Source of the DNA: Bursaphelenchus xylophilus
Lineage: Eukaryota; Nematoda; Chromadorea; Rhabditida; Aphelenchoididae
Assembly (NCBI GenBank): GCA_904066235.2
Contig: CAJFCV020000005.1
Coordinates: 11,651,501 to 11,715,500, forward strand
Direction: 5' to 3'
Length of the DNA: 64,000 bases
Below are positions 11,490 to 22,607 of the stretch, piece after piece. The first letter of the stretch is position 1. Each line of letters opens with the position of its first letter. Under the pieces are notes generated by a model that saw nothing but the letters and a program-made list of their open reading frames with translations, was not told the origin of the DNA and did not search any database. The position numbers and the translations under genes were made by a program.

Positions 11490-12563
11490 CAGGGTGTTTC
11501 AAGAAATTTGGAACAAATGACTTGCTTATATCTTTTTGTTCTTTGAAGCTATCAACGAATTTCTTTTTGCTTCTAAAAATTGACAGCGTGCGTTTTTAGA
11601 ATCTCAAAAAAAATTTTTTTTCGTCGGCGGAGGGCTCATTTCTCGGCGGAGAAAATTAGGGCCTTTTTTAAAAATCACAGCGTATTACGTGGCGGAAACG
11701 CCGTTGCAACGGCTGAAATCAAGTTTACGTAATACCTCCATCGATTTTACGGTATGCATTTTTTGCGTTTTCGATTTTACGCACTTCCGCGGATGCGCGG
11801 CGGAGACCTCAGATTTCGGCGGACGTCGTTTTGGGCCTTCGGCTTTTGCAATTCATGTTGGAAAAGGAGGTTTGGGTGATTTTTTGTTGTCATCCGATGC
11901 ACAGATGGCAAAAATTTCGTGCTTTTTATCCCCGGCGGAGGAGTCGGCGGAGGCTTTATCAAAGGGTAAAAACAAAACTCCGCCGATTTGTCCGCCGGAC
12001 CAAAAAAATCAAAAATCTTTGAAAGACAATGCTGCTCTGATGGATTCTTGTAGCTGAGATTTTTCCCGGACTCGTAAGACAGCTTTGACCCTTTGATAAA
12101 GCCTCCGCCGAATCCTCCGCCGGGGGAAAAAAAGCACAAAATTTTTGCCTTCTGTGCATCGGATGACAACAAAAAATCACCCCAACCTCTTTTCCAGCAT
12201 GAATTGCAACAGCCGAAGGCCCAAAATAACGTCCGCCGAAATCTGAAGTCTCCGCCGCGCCTCCGCGGTGCGCGTAAAATCGAAAACAAAAAAATGCATA
12301 CCGTAAAATCGACAGAGGTATTACGTAAACTTGATTTCAGCCGTTGCAACGGCGTTTCCGCCACGTAATACGCTGTGATTTTTAAAAAAGGCCCTAATTT
12401 TCTCCGCCGAGAAATGGGCCCTCCGCCGACGAAAAAAAAAATTTTTTGAGATTCTAAAAACGCACGCTGTCAATTTTTAGAAGCAAAAAGAAATTCGTTG
12501 ATAGCTTCAAAGAACAAAAAGATATAAGCAAGTCATTTGTTCCAAATTTCTTGAAACACCCTG
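11490..12563. mobile_element. Mariner-type palindromic element, CAGGGTGTTTCAAG ends
   Basis: TA-flanked ends read CAGGGTGTTTCAAGAAATTT in both directions. The CAGGGTGT start is typical of mariner-type ends. The element is 1074 bp and almost wholly palindromic, with many CCGCCG/CGGCGG motifs. The long frame on the complement (11777-12364) is arm sequence, not a gene. A truncated copy of one arm lies at 21248-21662. Confidence 0.8.
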
Positions 12564-12565
12564 TA

Positions 12566-12704
12566 CTATCTGTTGGGAAAATAGTGGCGGGTCGTCGCGC
12601 TCATCATCGCTTTGTGAGGCTAGCAGCTGGAAATTTGGACCTTTTTTTTCGACGAGGCCAAAGATTTTGCTGCGACGAACTGCCACTACTTTCCCGACAG
12701 ACTG
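12566..12704. mobile_element. TATCTGTTGGGAAAA MITE, class B-like
   Basis: A diverged class-B copy directly beside the preceding element. It reads GGGAAAATAGTGGCGGGTCG at the left and ACTACTTTCCCGACAGACTG at the right. Confidence 0.7.
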
Positions 12705-12959
12705 GAAATGAAAAAGTGAAAAAAATAAAAGCAAAAAATAAAAAAATAAAAATGTTAGAGGCAACAAATTTTTTCGCAGAGAGACTCTTAGCTTGCGATT
12801 TGCGAACATGACGGTCATTTTTGAGTCGAAATTTAACAAAAAAAATGACATTTAGGCGTAAATTTCATGCCTATTCCGATCGTAGAGGATATTGTTTCCA
12901 CAAAAAATGAAAAAAAAAGAAAAAATTAACAGTGATATTTTTTCTTTTTTTAATCTGTT

Positions 12960-13140
12960 TATGTGTAACACCGCGCTCCGATTTTCTCGTGCTCTCTCGA
13001 CAGCAAAGATTGTTGAATATCTCGGCTGCCCCAGCAAAGCGCGAGCTAAAATTTTCAGGAATTGATATGTAACTTATGCCTGGCATGGGTAAAAAATTTT
13101 GAGGCAGTCTGAGCGTCGCACTTGGAGCATTTTTTCTTAT
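12960..13140. repeat. Copy of the GCGAGCTAAAATTTTCAGG dispersed repeat
   Basis: The copy contains GAATATCTCGGCTGCC, GCAAAGCGCGAGCTAAAATT and TCTGAGCGTCGCACTTGG, the hallmarks of a repeat also seen at 17320-17765, 30300-30870, 34550-34745, 39170-39850 and 57330-57530. Confidence 0.6.
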
Positions 13141-13790
13141 CACCGAATAAAAATGTAATAGTTACCCTACTTTTAAACCTTTCTACATAGTTGAACTAGA
13201 GGAAAAAGGTGGGTTCAAAAAGACTTCTCACTCAAATGTCAACAGCAAAGGCCTTGCACAAAACATTGGCATTCAGAACAGGATATGGGCTCCGAAATTG
13301 GTCATCTTCTTGAGACGGACAAAGGTCTACATCAAAGGACAAACTCTCCTTCATTACGTCTTAAGACTTTTGTCAAAGATCACATTAAAATGTCAACAAA
13401 AGTGATGAAGGCCCGTGTATCAGACGGGCCAAAAATTCTTGGCATGTCTACACAGTCGTGTAAAAAGCTTGTCGCGCGGCGAGAAGAAAAATTTTCGGTG
13501 CACTGCAACCCCATTTCTTTGAAAACAGCAATCGAAAGTACTGTTAAAGAATTGGCTCTTTGGAATAACTGGTACCATATAAGTGCGACGCTTGGAAGTT
13601 GTTAAATTTTTTTAACAACATCCAATTTTTTGCTTTCCGGTCTCAACCAGACGGTATTGAACCGTCTTTGTAGCCCAGAGAATGCGTGAAACGCGGAGGG
13701 CTTTCAGACATGAGAACGCTTTATTCTTCTCCAGTTGAGAAAAGGCGGGCCCAAACTTGAAGGGCAACCAATTTGCGTGCAGCTAGAAGA
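13141..13790. other. Interval without a supported gene
   Basis: A piece of the GGCCCGCCTA family lies at about 13418-13510 (GACGGGCCAAAAATTCTTGG). The frame at 13285-13605 crosses it and is not called. Remnants resembling the TTGCGGGCAACC repeat lie at about 13745-13785. Confidence 0.4.
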
Positions 13791-14022
13791 ACCATGGCAC
13801 GGCAACCCGAAGTGTTTCCTGGCTCCTTTCGACACTTCGCCCATTTTGTATCGGTTGAAATCAAACGAAATGTCACAAAACAATTTTTCGTGGGATTTTC
13901 CGACCGAAAAATATTTTTCTCGGAATTATTTTATTTCTTTTGTCAATTTTGACACTTCGTTTGAACGAAACTCAAAAGTGGGCGGGAAACATTTTTCTTC
14001 TATTTCGGGTTGCCGTGCATGG
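13791..14022. mobile_element. Small palindromic MITE, CATGGCACGGCAACCCGAA ends
   Basis: CCATGGCACGGCAACCCGAA at the left is mirrored by TTCGGGTTGCCGTGCATGG at the right, with further inverted matches inside (GACACTTCG on both sides). Only one copy is seen in this window. Confidence 0.6.
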
Positions 14023-14157
14023 AGTCTCTGCGGGCATGTTTGGAAATCAGCCAACATCTGCTTCTCGCGGAGCGGCGAGTTTTCGATTGCACAGTGCAAA
14101 AAAAGAGAAAGCGAAAGGCTTGCGACAAAAACTCCACGCACTTTTGAAAAGCCGTTG

Positions 14158-14320
14158 TATCAGTCTGTCGGGAAAATAATGTGCACTTGGTCGCATTGAA
14201 AATCGCATAGCCGGCGAGAAAATGAATCGTCTCACGGCGAAATAAACAGAATTGCTTTTCACTTCGGCGACACTATTTTCGTAACGACATTGTGCTCATT
14301 ATTTCCCCGACAGACTGATA
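14158..14320. mobile_element. TATCAGTCTGTCGG MITE, class A
   Basis: Full-length copy. The body has ATTGAAAATCGCATAGCCGG and ends in TTATTTCCCCGACAGACTGA. Confidence 0.8.
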
Positions 14321-15109
14321 TTCGATAGGACAAAGCTTATTTCGGGATATGACTCTTTTTTTTCACCCGCTACTTGAAGTTATGTAGTTTTTCATTCATT
14401 TCATGGATTTCCACGCCCACTCAAGCACTTCCGAGATTACCACTGTGAAATCGCCAAAAAAGTAACAAAGACCGGAGGATTAGCTGGAAATTGCCATTGA
14501 ATCATCAAAAATATATTGACCTTTTTTGGGTTTCGTCATTTATTATTCAAATTAAAAATGTTTTTTTCAAGTTTGCAAGCAATAAATTGACAACCAATAG
14601 CCTTGCAGTGCCTTTCTTTGTTTTCAAACTTCCTTGAACAAAAGTTTACACTGTAGAAGCACGTCGTTTTTGATGGTCATGCGCCCTCCCGCTCATAAAT
14701 CTCTCGGGGTTTACTATGTTTTTCACCCTCCTGTGAAACAACAACTTCTGCAATTTGAGCTGTAATAAGAAGGATTCGGAGAGAAAAAAATTTATGAAAA
14801 AGCTGGAAGCTATAGGGTGAACAAGTTGAGGGATTCTTGGGACGCTTTAGACGAGGGTTCGGGCCGGTCCAACGAAAATTTGAGATCTCCCGGGCAGACC
14901 AGACACATATGTTGCGCACAGGGTATGTTGCAAAAATCATTCCTGATTTTGCGAACGAACAAGTTGAAGAATGACAAATTGTTGTATTGGAACGCGAAAA
15001 TTTCTAGTAGTTGCACAAAATCATCGTTGAGCGGCCGTTTTTCCAGTTTTTTTAATTTTTTCTGAGGATTTTCGCTAACCACTGCCAATTTTTGCTATAT
15101 TGGAGTTAG
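14321..15109. other. Interval without a supported gene
   Basis: Low-complexity A/T-rich sequence. Frames at 14677-14940 and 14817-15065 overlap on opposite strands with no motif. I see nothing else. Confidence 0.4.
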
Positions 15110-15263
15110 AGGTGGCAATCGGGCCGGGCCGGGCCGATCTTTGCGGCCCGGCCCGCGGGCCGAAGGTGACCAGGCCGGCCCTGGACCTTTTCAAATCTGC
15201 TCAGGCCCGGCCCGGCCCAATCACCGGGTCCGGGCGGGCCGGCCCAGCCCGATTGCCACCTCT
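15110..15263. mobile_element. GC-rich MITE, AGAGGTGGCAATCGGGCC ends
   Basis: Ends TAGAGGTGGCAATCGGGCC and their complement GGCCCGATTGCCACCTCTA-type mirror enclose GGCCGGGCCGGGCC runs in an otherwise A/T-rich region. The end sequence resembles hAT-type ends (CAGAGGTGGCAA), but I do not see a clean 8-bp target duplication. Confidence 0.6.
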
Positions 15264-15348
15264 ATTTGCAGTATACTGGCGGCCCTGGACCAGGCTGGGG
15301 AAAATTTGAAACAGCCGGACCGCACTGACTCTCTTCGACCAGCAACCT

Positions 15349-15509
15349 ACAAGTCTGTCGGGGAAATAGTGGCGGGTCGCCGCAGCAAAGTCATTTGCCT
15401 CGTGGAAAAATCCGCGCACCAAGTCTCCAGCCTCGGCTAACCGTCGCAAAGCAATAACAGGCGATTATAAGTGGCGACGACTCGCCGCTATTTTCCCGAC
15501 GAACTGATA
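15349..15509. mobile_element. AAGTCTGTCGGGG MITE, class B
   Basis: Full-length class-B copy. The TA at its right end was the target of the next element, which starts at 15512. Confidence 0.75.
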
Positions 15510-15511
15510 TA

Positions 15512-16864
15512 CTCCCGGACATATCTCTCTGACCACCCTGTAGCTCGGCTGTTAACTGAGCTACATGGTCCAAATTTTAACTGCCCAATCAGAAAGAGCT
15601 GCAAAGCATGTGGAAAAACGGAATTTTTTATATTTGCACTTTAAGGGCATTTGTTTGAGCATTTTTAAAAAAATGGTGGACAAAACTTTCTGATCACTTA
15701 GGTAAATTGTTTGCAACTGCCGAAAAATGTTTGATACGGGGCTAAAACCGATAATACTGCATAGCACAGACATAGACACATATATCTATGGCAAAAAATT
15801 GGGGAGTAGCAACATACGTCGCAAGGGGTTGCGCATTCTGCGCATTACGCGATTTTGTTAGTATACGACGGCTCGCGGTGGGCTAGAAGGATAAAAAACG
15901 CACCGGATTATGTAATTGATCACACATAGTCAATCTCCGTCGATCGTACCGCGAGATGTTAGGGATTTCATCAGTCATGTGCAAATCATTGCAAAACTAA
16001 CCAGCCGGCCGGACTTTAGCGGCCTGTAACTTTTTCAGAATCAGCCCAAACTGGCTGAAATTAAACATGGCTTAGCCCTACATAAAGTACAATAAAGTTA
16101 TACTAGTTCTAACCCGGGCTCATGAAATGTCGGGGTGAAACTACAGGATAACGCGAACTTGAGGATTTTTCGGCAAATTTTGACCATTTCGTAATTACAA
16201 AATCGGAATAGTTGCGTTTTTTACGGATTTTGCGTTAGTGCGCGCATGAAATGCAAAGATAACGGGAGATTGTTATCCTACATTCTTCAGTATGCACCAA
16301 AAAGTACTGTAGGGGATTCCCAGACTGATTTAATAAAAACGCCTGCCTTTATGAGCAATTATTTAGAGATCGGCTTCTACTAAGTGGTTTGCTTAAGGCG
16401 TTAATGGCATACTTCACATCGCAGGGCAGTAAGATCATGTATCACTAACTCCAACGAGTCTCTTATTGCTTTTTCTAAAACAAAAGAGTCGTCGTTGCCG
16501 CTTAGGGCATGATTTTAACGAGAAAAAGAGCGCTACGAGAATACGAGTGGCTTGAGGGCAAACGCTGAATTTCGTGGTAAAAAGTATACTCACCGTCCTT
16601 GTACGTCCCTAAATAGTGCTTTAAGATGACTGAATCATGTTGCTTACTCAAGGTAACTGAGAAAACTTTAGTTATTTTAGGTGATCAGAAAGTTTTGTCC
16701 ACCAATTTTTAAAAAAACCTGCATAACTTGCCTAAGGACAAAGACACAAAAAACATTTTTATGTGGCAGACTCTGCCTGCTATGACTAGTATACATGCCT
16801 AGTTTCAAAGTGATTCCGTTGTATTCACTTGAGATATGGGTGGTCAGAAATTTATGTCCGGGAG
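15512..16864. mobile_element. Tc1/mariner-like element, CTCCCGGACATAA ends
   Basis: TA-flanked ends read CTCCCGGACATATCTCTCTG and, inverted, CTCCCGGACATAAATTTCTG. A second inner inverted match (TGGTGGACAAAACTTTCTGA) lies about 180 bases inside each end. The 1353-bp interior has no long frame and no transposase motif, so this is a non-autonomous or decayed copy. Confidence 0.7.
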
Positions 16865-17111
16865 TATATGTCTAGTTTTGCAGGGCCACCGTGCATTCTA
16901 ATTATCTGACCAACCCAGCCCGGGCTCCATGTCTAAAACACACCTTGAGCATCAAAATGAACGTGTTTTAGATCAATGATCACTATTAAATATTACACAT
17001 GATAACGTGCCGATTTACGAAACTGCTCATTGGGTGACCCTTGGACCGCACAACATCTACGAGAATGTTTCTGATTGATAACCCTCAAAGAACCGTATTT
17101 GGTTCTCCTTC

Positions 17112-17118
17112 TATAAAA
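17112..17118 (+). promoter_or_regulatory. TATA box of esterase copy A
   Basis: TATAAAA lies exactly 50 bases before the ATG. The second esterase copy has the same motif at the same distance, which supports a shared core promoter and a very short 5' leader. The TTTACAG just before the ATG could alternatively be a trans-splice acceptor. Confidence 0.6.
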
Positions 17119-17161
17119 AGGCAAAACATCGGTGAAGACGCTTTTTCTCTCGTTTACAGTC

Positions 17162-20100
17162 ATGGTAGCTAACCGTATCGATCCCTTCGTAGTGACCAAG
17201 AGTGGACCAGTTGAAGGGTTCTATTTTGAGACCAAAAATGGAAATACCCATGTGTTCCTGGGCATTCCGTATGCTGAACCGCCGGTGGGAGAGCTGAGAT
17301 ATGAGGTGAGGCAAGATTATAGGCGAATTGGCTCAAGTAGGATGCTCAGATTTTGATCAAACTTAGAACAAATTTAGAAAAACTTTTTATGTGATATATG
17401 CAAGACTTCTAGATGGCGTGTTTGCAGGAACGGCCTTGGTTTTTAGGTCGAAAATTGGCAAAAAATGTGACGTCTTTTTTGCGGATTTTGGCATAAAAGT
17501 TTTCTTACGTATTTCTAAGCGTAATACATCCACAAAAAAATAAAATTTTCCGCACGAATCTGGCAAATTTATGGCCAAAAAGTGTTTCTTTCTTATCTCG
17601 GGCCCTTTTTTGTACTCTATCAGCCACAAACATTGCTGGATATCTCGGTGGCGCTTGTAAGGTACAATCTAAAACTTTCAGGCATCGTGCCGATGACTGA
17701 AAGTTATGGCCAAAGTGTGTGCAAAATTTAAAGAATATTTGAGCGTCGTATTTCGGGGTTTTTGAAGGATTTTTCTGAAGTTGTTATGTTGACCTTTTCC
17801 TGGCTTGGTCTCAACCCCCTTTCTCACGGTATTTACAATATGAATTTCAGCTGCCCCGTCCGCGCAAGCCCTGGACGCAACCCCTCAAAGCGAAAGAATT
17901 TGGTGTAGCAGCGGTTCCCCATCATGATTTGGGAACGAAGGTTGCCTATGGAGAAGACTGCCTCACAATTAATGTGATGTGCCCGCCAACTAGGCCAAAG
18001 ACTGGTGGATGGCCAACAGTCTTCTTCGTCCACCCGAGCGCCTACAGTGTCGGGTCGGCAATGTGGATGAGATTCGAGGGATTCTGCGAAAACATTGTTA
18101 GTCAAGGGATCGTGGTGGTCACTTTCCATTATCGACTGGGATGGCTGGGTAAGATATTGGTATTTTAATTTTTTGGCGTATACTAGTATCAGACTGTCGG
18201 AAAAATAGTGAGCGTTCTGTCGCATCGAAAATCGCATCGCCGCCGAGAAAATGAACTGCGCGGCAAAATCAACTTCCTTTTCGCTTCGGCAACGCCACTG
18301 CAGCGACACTGCGCTCATTATTTTCCCGACAGGCTAATATTAGGTATTACCTACGTTTTATATATTCCAGGATTTGCCTCGACCGGTGACTCTGTGATGC
18401 CAGGCAACTACGGTCTTCACGATCAAGCGCTAGCTCTCCGCTGGACACTCGATAATGTCAGCGCGTTTGGCGGAGACCCCAGCAATCTGACCGCATGGGA
18501 AATGTCGACTGGCGCTGTGAGTGTTGGCCATCTCTCGCTCTCTCCCAAAACCAGAGGCCATTTCAAACGGCAAATTCAAAACTCCGGATCTGTGTTTGCG
18601 TCGTTGGCGTTGGGCGAGAATTGCGTCGACGAAACCAGGAAGTTGGCTAGAGCGTTGGGCTGCAACTCCACCGACTCAAAGACGATCAAGGAGTTTTTGA
18701 AACGCTGTAGCGTCAGAGAGATTATGGATGCTCAAGAAAAGGTGGGGATGGCCGAGGTGCCGTTCACATTCAAGTGGTTGCCAAGGTTGGATGGCGATTT
18801 CTTTCCGAGGGATTTGAGGGAACTGATAAAGGAGGTCGAACCGATACCCCTACTTACTGGATATGCCACGGACGAAATGATTTATTTCTGTAGGTTGATG
18901 GGGTGGCATTAGCGACAAAATTTTCTCTCCATCCAGAACAATGACATAGGTCTTAGAACCTTGAAACTTGGTGCACAAAATTTTTGGGACCCTTTGATAC
19001 TTGTCATTTCAGAAAGTGCGTAGACATTTTTTTGGCCTTTTTTTCGCACGGCGCATTGTGCAAATCTCGCGACGCAATCCTTGAAGCAATTTTGTACTGC
19101 GCAACTTCTTTTCGCCCGCGCAAAATTCGCGTCGACTTCGTTGAGAGGCCCGCGTCGCAGCGATATTGCAGTTGCACGGCGCAAAAGGCCAAAAGCACGC
19201 CGCAAAAAGCGGTTTTGCTCACGGTGCGGCCCACGACGAAAAGTCACTTTGCATTTACACCTTATATTTTTACATACAGATGCTAGTAGGCACTCTACCT
19301 TGCTAAACTGTGGAATGAACACTGTATTCGTTTTTCATACTCTTCTTTCTTTTTAGATCACGGTTTTCTGGAGGCAGTCCACAGTCTGACAATAACGGAA
19401 GAATGGAAAAGGAATTTCAACCGGGAAATGCTAATCAATCGAATTCGGAATGTCCATTTCACAGAGCGTGATTATGGCCCTGAGGCGCCGAAAATCGCCG
19501 ATCAAGTGATCGATTTCTATGTGTGGGAAAATGCACCAAAGCATCATGATCCGCTGCTGTGGATTAATATTGAGCAAAGGGTAAGATAAATAATATAGTT
19601 CTCAAAACAGGGTGGAGAGATTTTCAAAAAAAGAGATGTATGATCTGTGTGGGCAACGCCACAAGTCTGAAAATTATAGCTTGTGCGCTTCGTCAGCATG
19701 AACAAGGAGTTGAGCGGTCTTTGCAGGCGAATGATTATAGAAATGATAACAGGCGTTCATTAATCTTTTGGAGTATGTTATGAACTCTATGATAGCAAAA
19801 ACGTTTTTATTACACAGCACGGCATGTCTGTACAGTCCACCACCGCACAATTACTGTCTCGCAACTTTTCAAATAGCGACAGCGAGTGAAAACCCCGTAC
19901 AGGGCTTCGAGTATAGTATCAGTCTGTCGGAAAAATAATGAGCACAGTGTCGCTGCTCGGATTTCGTCGCTCAGTTCACTTTGATTTTTCGCTAAGTTTT
20001 GGACACAGTAAATTACTGCTAGTTAGCAATTATATATTATATCAATTGCCAGAAAAAAGCTGCCACAAAGAATCTTTCATTCTCCTTACAATTTTCTTCA

Positions 20101-20639
20101 AAGACATTCAGATATTAAAGGTTAACTTCTAGATTCTCAACCACACCCGTTCCATAACTCCAATGTTCCTCGAATACCGCGCCAAGCACCTGAATGGCGC
20201 TCCGGTCTACGTTTATCAGAACTGCTACTGGCGTGACCACCATTTCGGCAACGATCCCAAACAACCTCTAAGGGGATGTATGCACGTCTCCGAGATGAAG
20301 CAGTTCTTCAACACGCCAATTCCCTCCAAATACGAGTTCAACGAAGAGGATTTGAAACACAAACATGTGCTGGTTCAGAGCCATGTCAACTTTATTAAGA
20401 CGTCGAATCCCAGCTTCGACAGCATTCAATGGCCCGCTGTTACGACTAAAGACATCTGCACGCATCTGGTTGTGAAGCCGGAGCCGGAGATCCGGACGTA
20501 TTTTGAGGGCGATCAAAAGTCATTGAAGTTTTGGCTGGAGATGGTCAACGAGTTCGGAGACAAGGTTATAAGATCGCGACATGGTCGGAGGAGGATCGAT
20601 GAATACGATCAGTCAGCGATTTTGAAGGCTAGGTTATGA
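17162..20639 (+). CDS. Carboxylesterase-like alpha/beta hydrolase, copy A (5 exons, 563 aa)
   Basis: Exons are 17162-17305, 17851-18148, 18371-18889, 19357-19580 and 20133-20639, all bounded by GT...AG and in frame, giving 563 residues, the usual size for this family. Family marks seen are FLGIPYAEPPVGELR (33-46), EDCLTINV (83-90), GNYGLHDQALALRW (159-172), FGGDP (180-184), Ser193 in EMSTG, Glu316 in ATDEM and His446 in GCMHVSEM, so the Ser-Glu-His triad is present. Two departures stand out: the first Gly of the GxSxG elbow is Glu191, and the usual HGG oxyanion-hole motif reads HPSA (109-112). Both make catalysis uncertain; a binding or otherwise non-enzymatic role is possible. No signal peptide or membrane segment is seen, so a cytoplasmic protein is inferred. 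Intron 1 holds a dispersed repeat, intron 2 a full MITE and intron 4 half a MITE. Confidence 0.9.
17320..17765. repeat. Dispersed repeat inside intron 1 of esterase copy A
   Basis: A diverged copy of the repeat with ATGCTCAGATTTTGATCAAA at one end and TCTAAAACTTTCAGGCATCG plus GAGCGTCGTATTTCGGGG at the other. The second esterase copy lacks it, so it was inserted after the gene duplication or lost from copy B. Confidence 0.6.
18187..18340. mobile_element. TATCAGACTGTCGG MITE, class A, in intron 2 of esterase copy A
   Basis: Full-length class-A copy that makes up most of the 222-base intron. The equivalent intron of copy B has none. Confidence 0.85.
19916..20010. mobile_element. Left half of a class-A MITE in intron 4 of esterase copy A
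   Basis: Begins TATCAGTCTGTCGGAAAAAT and runs through TCGCTCAGTTCACTTTGATT; the right end is missing. Confidence 0.65.
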
Positions 20640-20711
20640 AGAAAATCTAATAGGAATATCTTGTGTAGAAGAATTGAATTCCAAATATGGATAAATCATG
20701 TAAATACAGCA

Positions 20712-20717
20712 AATAAA
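20712..20717 (+). terminator. Polyadenylation signal of esterase copy A
   Basis: AATAAA lies 73 bases after the stop codon. Confidence 0.65.
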
Positions 20718-21247
20718 TGGAGTACTATTTGACCCATTTCTGGCACATTTTTAAAAAATCTGAGCGTCTCGAGACGCGTCGCACCTAAGATGCCATCGTA
20801 AATGTCACAAAACTCGGCACAATGGAAACTCGTGTTATTTTTATGTGAATTTAACAACATTGCACTGTTACACCGCCGAACGCCGTCGCTGTCTACTGCG
20901 CCTTCCGAGTAATAAATCTTGCGTCAGCTGAATGTTTTTCCATCCCTTGGTGAAACAAAACGTTACACTGTTCACATTGTCAAAGAACATTGAAAAAGGA
21001 ATTCAACGGGAATGTACTGGGATGAAAAACATTTCATCCATCATTTATAGTATCTAAAAAAAAGAGATTTTTTGATTTGGGTCGGCAAGCATTTATCGAC
21101 CAAAATCCGAAGGTTATTACATGCTGACAACAGCATGTAAGGGCTGTTCCGCCAACGGCATCAACGTTCATTCAATCAACCACAATGGCTAACAATCCTC
21201 GAGGCCTTTGGCAACATTGGTTCTTGGCGCGGAAAATCTTCTAGTTC
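20718..21247. other. Intergenic sequence between esterase copies, left part
   Basis: A short stretch near 20750-20790 matches the GAGCGTC type of dispersed repeat. Around 20985-21180 there are pieces resembling esterase flanking sequence (GGAAAATCTTC, CATTCAATCAACC), but nothing codes. Confidence 0.4.
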
Positions 21248-21662
21248 AGGGTGTTTCAAGAAATTTGGAACAAATAATTTGCTTATATCTTTTTTTTCTT
21301 TCCAGCTATCAACGAAATTCTTTTTGCTTCTAAAAATTGACAGCGTGCGTTTTTAGAATCTCAAAAAAAAATTTTTTTTCGTCGGCGGAGGGCCCATTTC
21401 CCGGCGGAGAAAATTAGGGCCTTTTTTAAAAATCACATCGTATTACATGGCGGAAACGCCGTTGCAACGGCTGAAATCAAGTTTACGTTACACCTCCGTC
21501 GATTTTACGGTATGCATTTTTTTGTTTTCGATTTTACGCGCACCGCGGAGGCGCGGCGGAGACTTCAGATTTCGGCGGACGTTGTTTTGGGCCTTCGGCT
21601 GTTGCAATTCATGTTGGAAAAGAGGTTGGGGTGATTTTTTGTTGTCATCCGATGCACAGATG
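21248..21662. mobile_element. Truncated arm of the CAGGGTGTTTCAAG element
   Basis: Nearly identical to the outer part of one arm of 11490-12563, from CAGGGTGTTTCAAGAAATTT to GATGCACAGATG, where the match stops abruptly. The frame inside it is not a gene. Confidence 0.75.
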
Positions 21663-21690
21663 CTCGATTCTTCTAGCAATAAATATGCTA

Positions 21691-21933
21691 CAGTGCCGGA
21701 CCCGATCCAGTGGCAAAAAACGCACCATTTTGCATCCGGGAAGCATCAAAAATGTGGCAAGATGCTTCCCTCTCCTAGAGAAAAAACTTCGTTTTGAAGG
21801 GCCCTTTTTCCTCACAAGGGGCACGCTTGAAATTTGAGTTTCTTCGCCTGGAGAGGGAGGTATTTTGCCACATTTTTGATACTTCCCGGATGCAAAATGG
21901 TACGTTTTTTGCCACTGGATCAGGTCCTCCTTG
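21691..21933. mobile_element. Palindromic MITE, CAGTGCCGGACCCGATCCAG family
   Basis: TA-flanked 243-bp palindrome. Its halves carry ACCATTTTGCATCCGGGAAG and the mirror CTTCCCGGATGCAAAATGGT. Related copies lie at 5668-5916, 28940-29196 and 40416-40610. Confidence 0.8.
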
Positions 21934-22557
21934 TATGTCAAGACTTTTTGGCCCGCCTAGTATGGATTCCTCAAAATATTAGCTCGCGTTTTGCAACAGT
22001 GGTCAAGGCCGAGCTTTGTTGAAGAGAGAGTAGCGCTATGCGTGTCCGTTTTGAACTTTTTCCACGCACGGTTAATTCTCTTTGCACGCACAGTGCGAAC
22101 CTCAAAAAACTGCTGTTTGCGCTGTGCAACGTTGCCTATCAGCCTGTCGCGGGGCAAGTGCCCATGCAACTTATGAGAATACTATGTAAAAAAAACTAAA
22201 AATTTTACGTACACGTAGGCCACATCGTTGAAACATTTGTGCCGCGTTTCGTCCAACTCTAAACGTCACACCTGAAACACCTCGCCTGTCAAAAGTTTTC
22301 CCTTTTTTGACTAGTCATCCATTATTTAACTTCTCTAGTCGCAACTTCAACTAAATATTACAAATGGAATTAACGAAAAAAAAACTACTGAAACAAACAA
22401 CTCTGACCGTAATTTATTTGTTTATCGGCGTTTCTACCGTCATCGCGGAAAGGCAACACCTTGCCGACTCTACACTTTTTTCCCTGGTACAGAGTCCGCT
22501 GCTGATTTATGACTCCAAAAGGGAAGCGGCATACCAAATTTACTCTTTTTACACTGC
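21934..22557. other. Upstream region of esterase copy B
   Basis: A fragment of the GGCCCGCCTA family lies at 21935-21960. The frame starting at 22364 has a hydrophobic start but is out of frame with the esterase exon and spans its TATA box, so I take it as non-coding. Confidence 0.45.
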
Positions 22558-22564
22558 TATAAAA
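22558..22564 (+). promoter_or_regulatory. TATA box of esterase copy B
   Basis: TATAAAA lies 50 bases before the ATG, the same distance as in copy A. Confidence 0.6.
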
Positions 22565-22607
22565 CGCGAAGGCAACATCGTCGAGACCTACAGTCTCTAC
22601 AGTCATC

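Noticed and set aside
11777..12364. 195-codon frame on the complement
   Set aside because: It lies wholly in the arms of the palindromic CAGGGTGT element, is mirrored by frames on the other strand, and has no domain.
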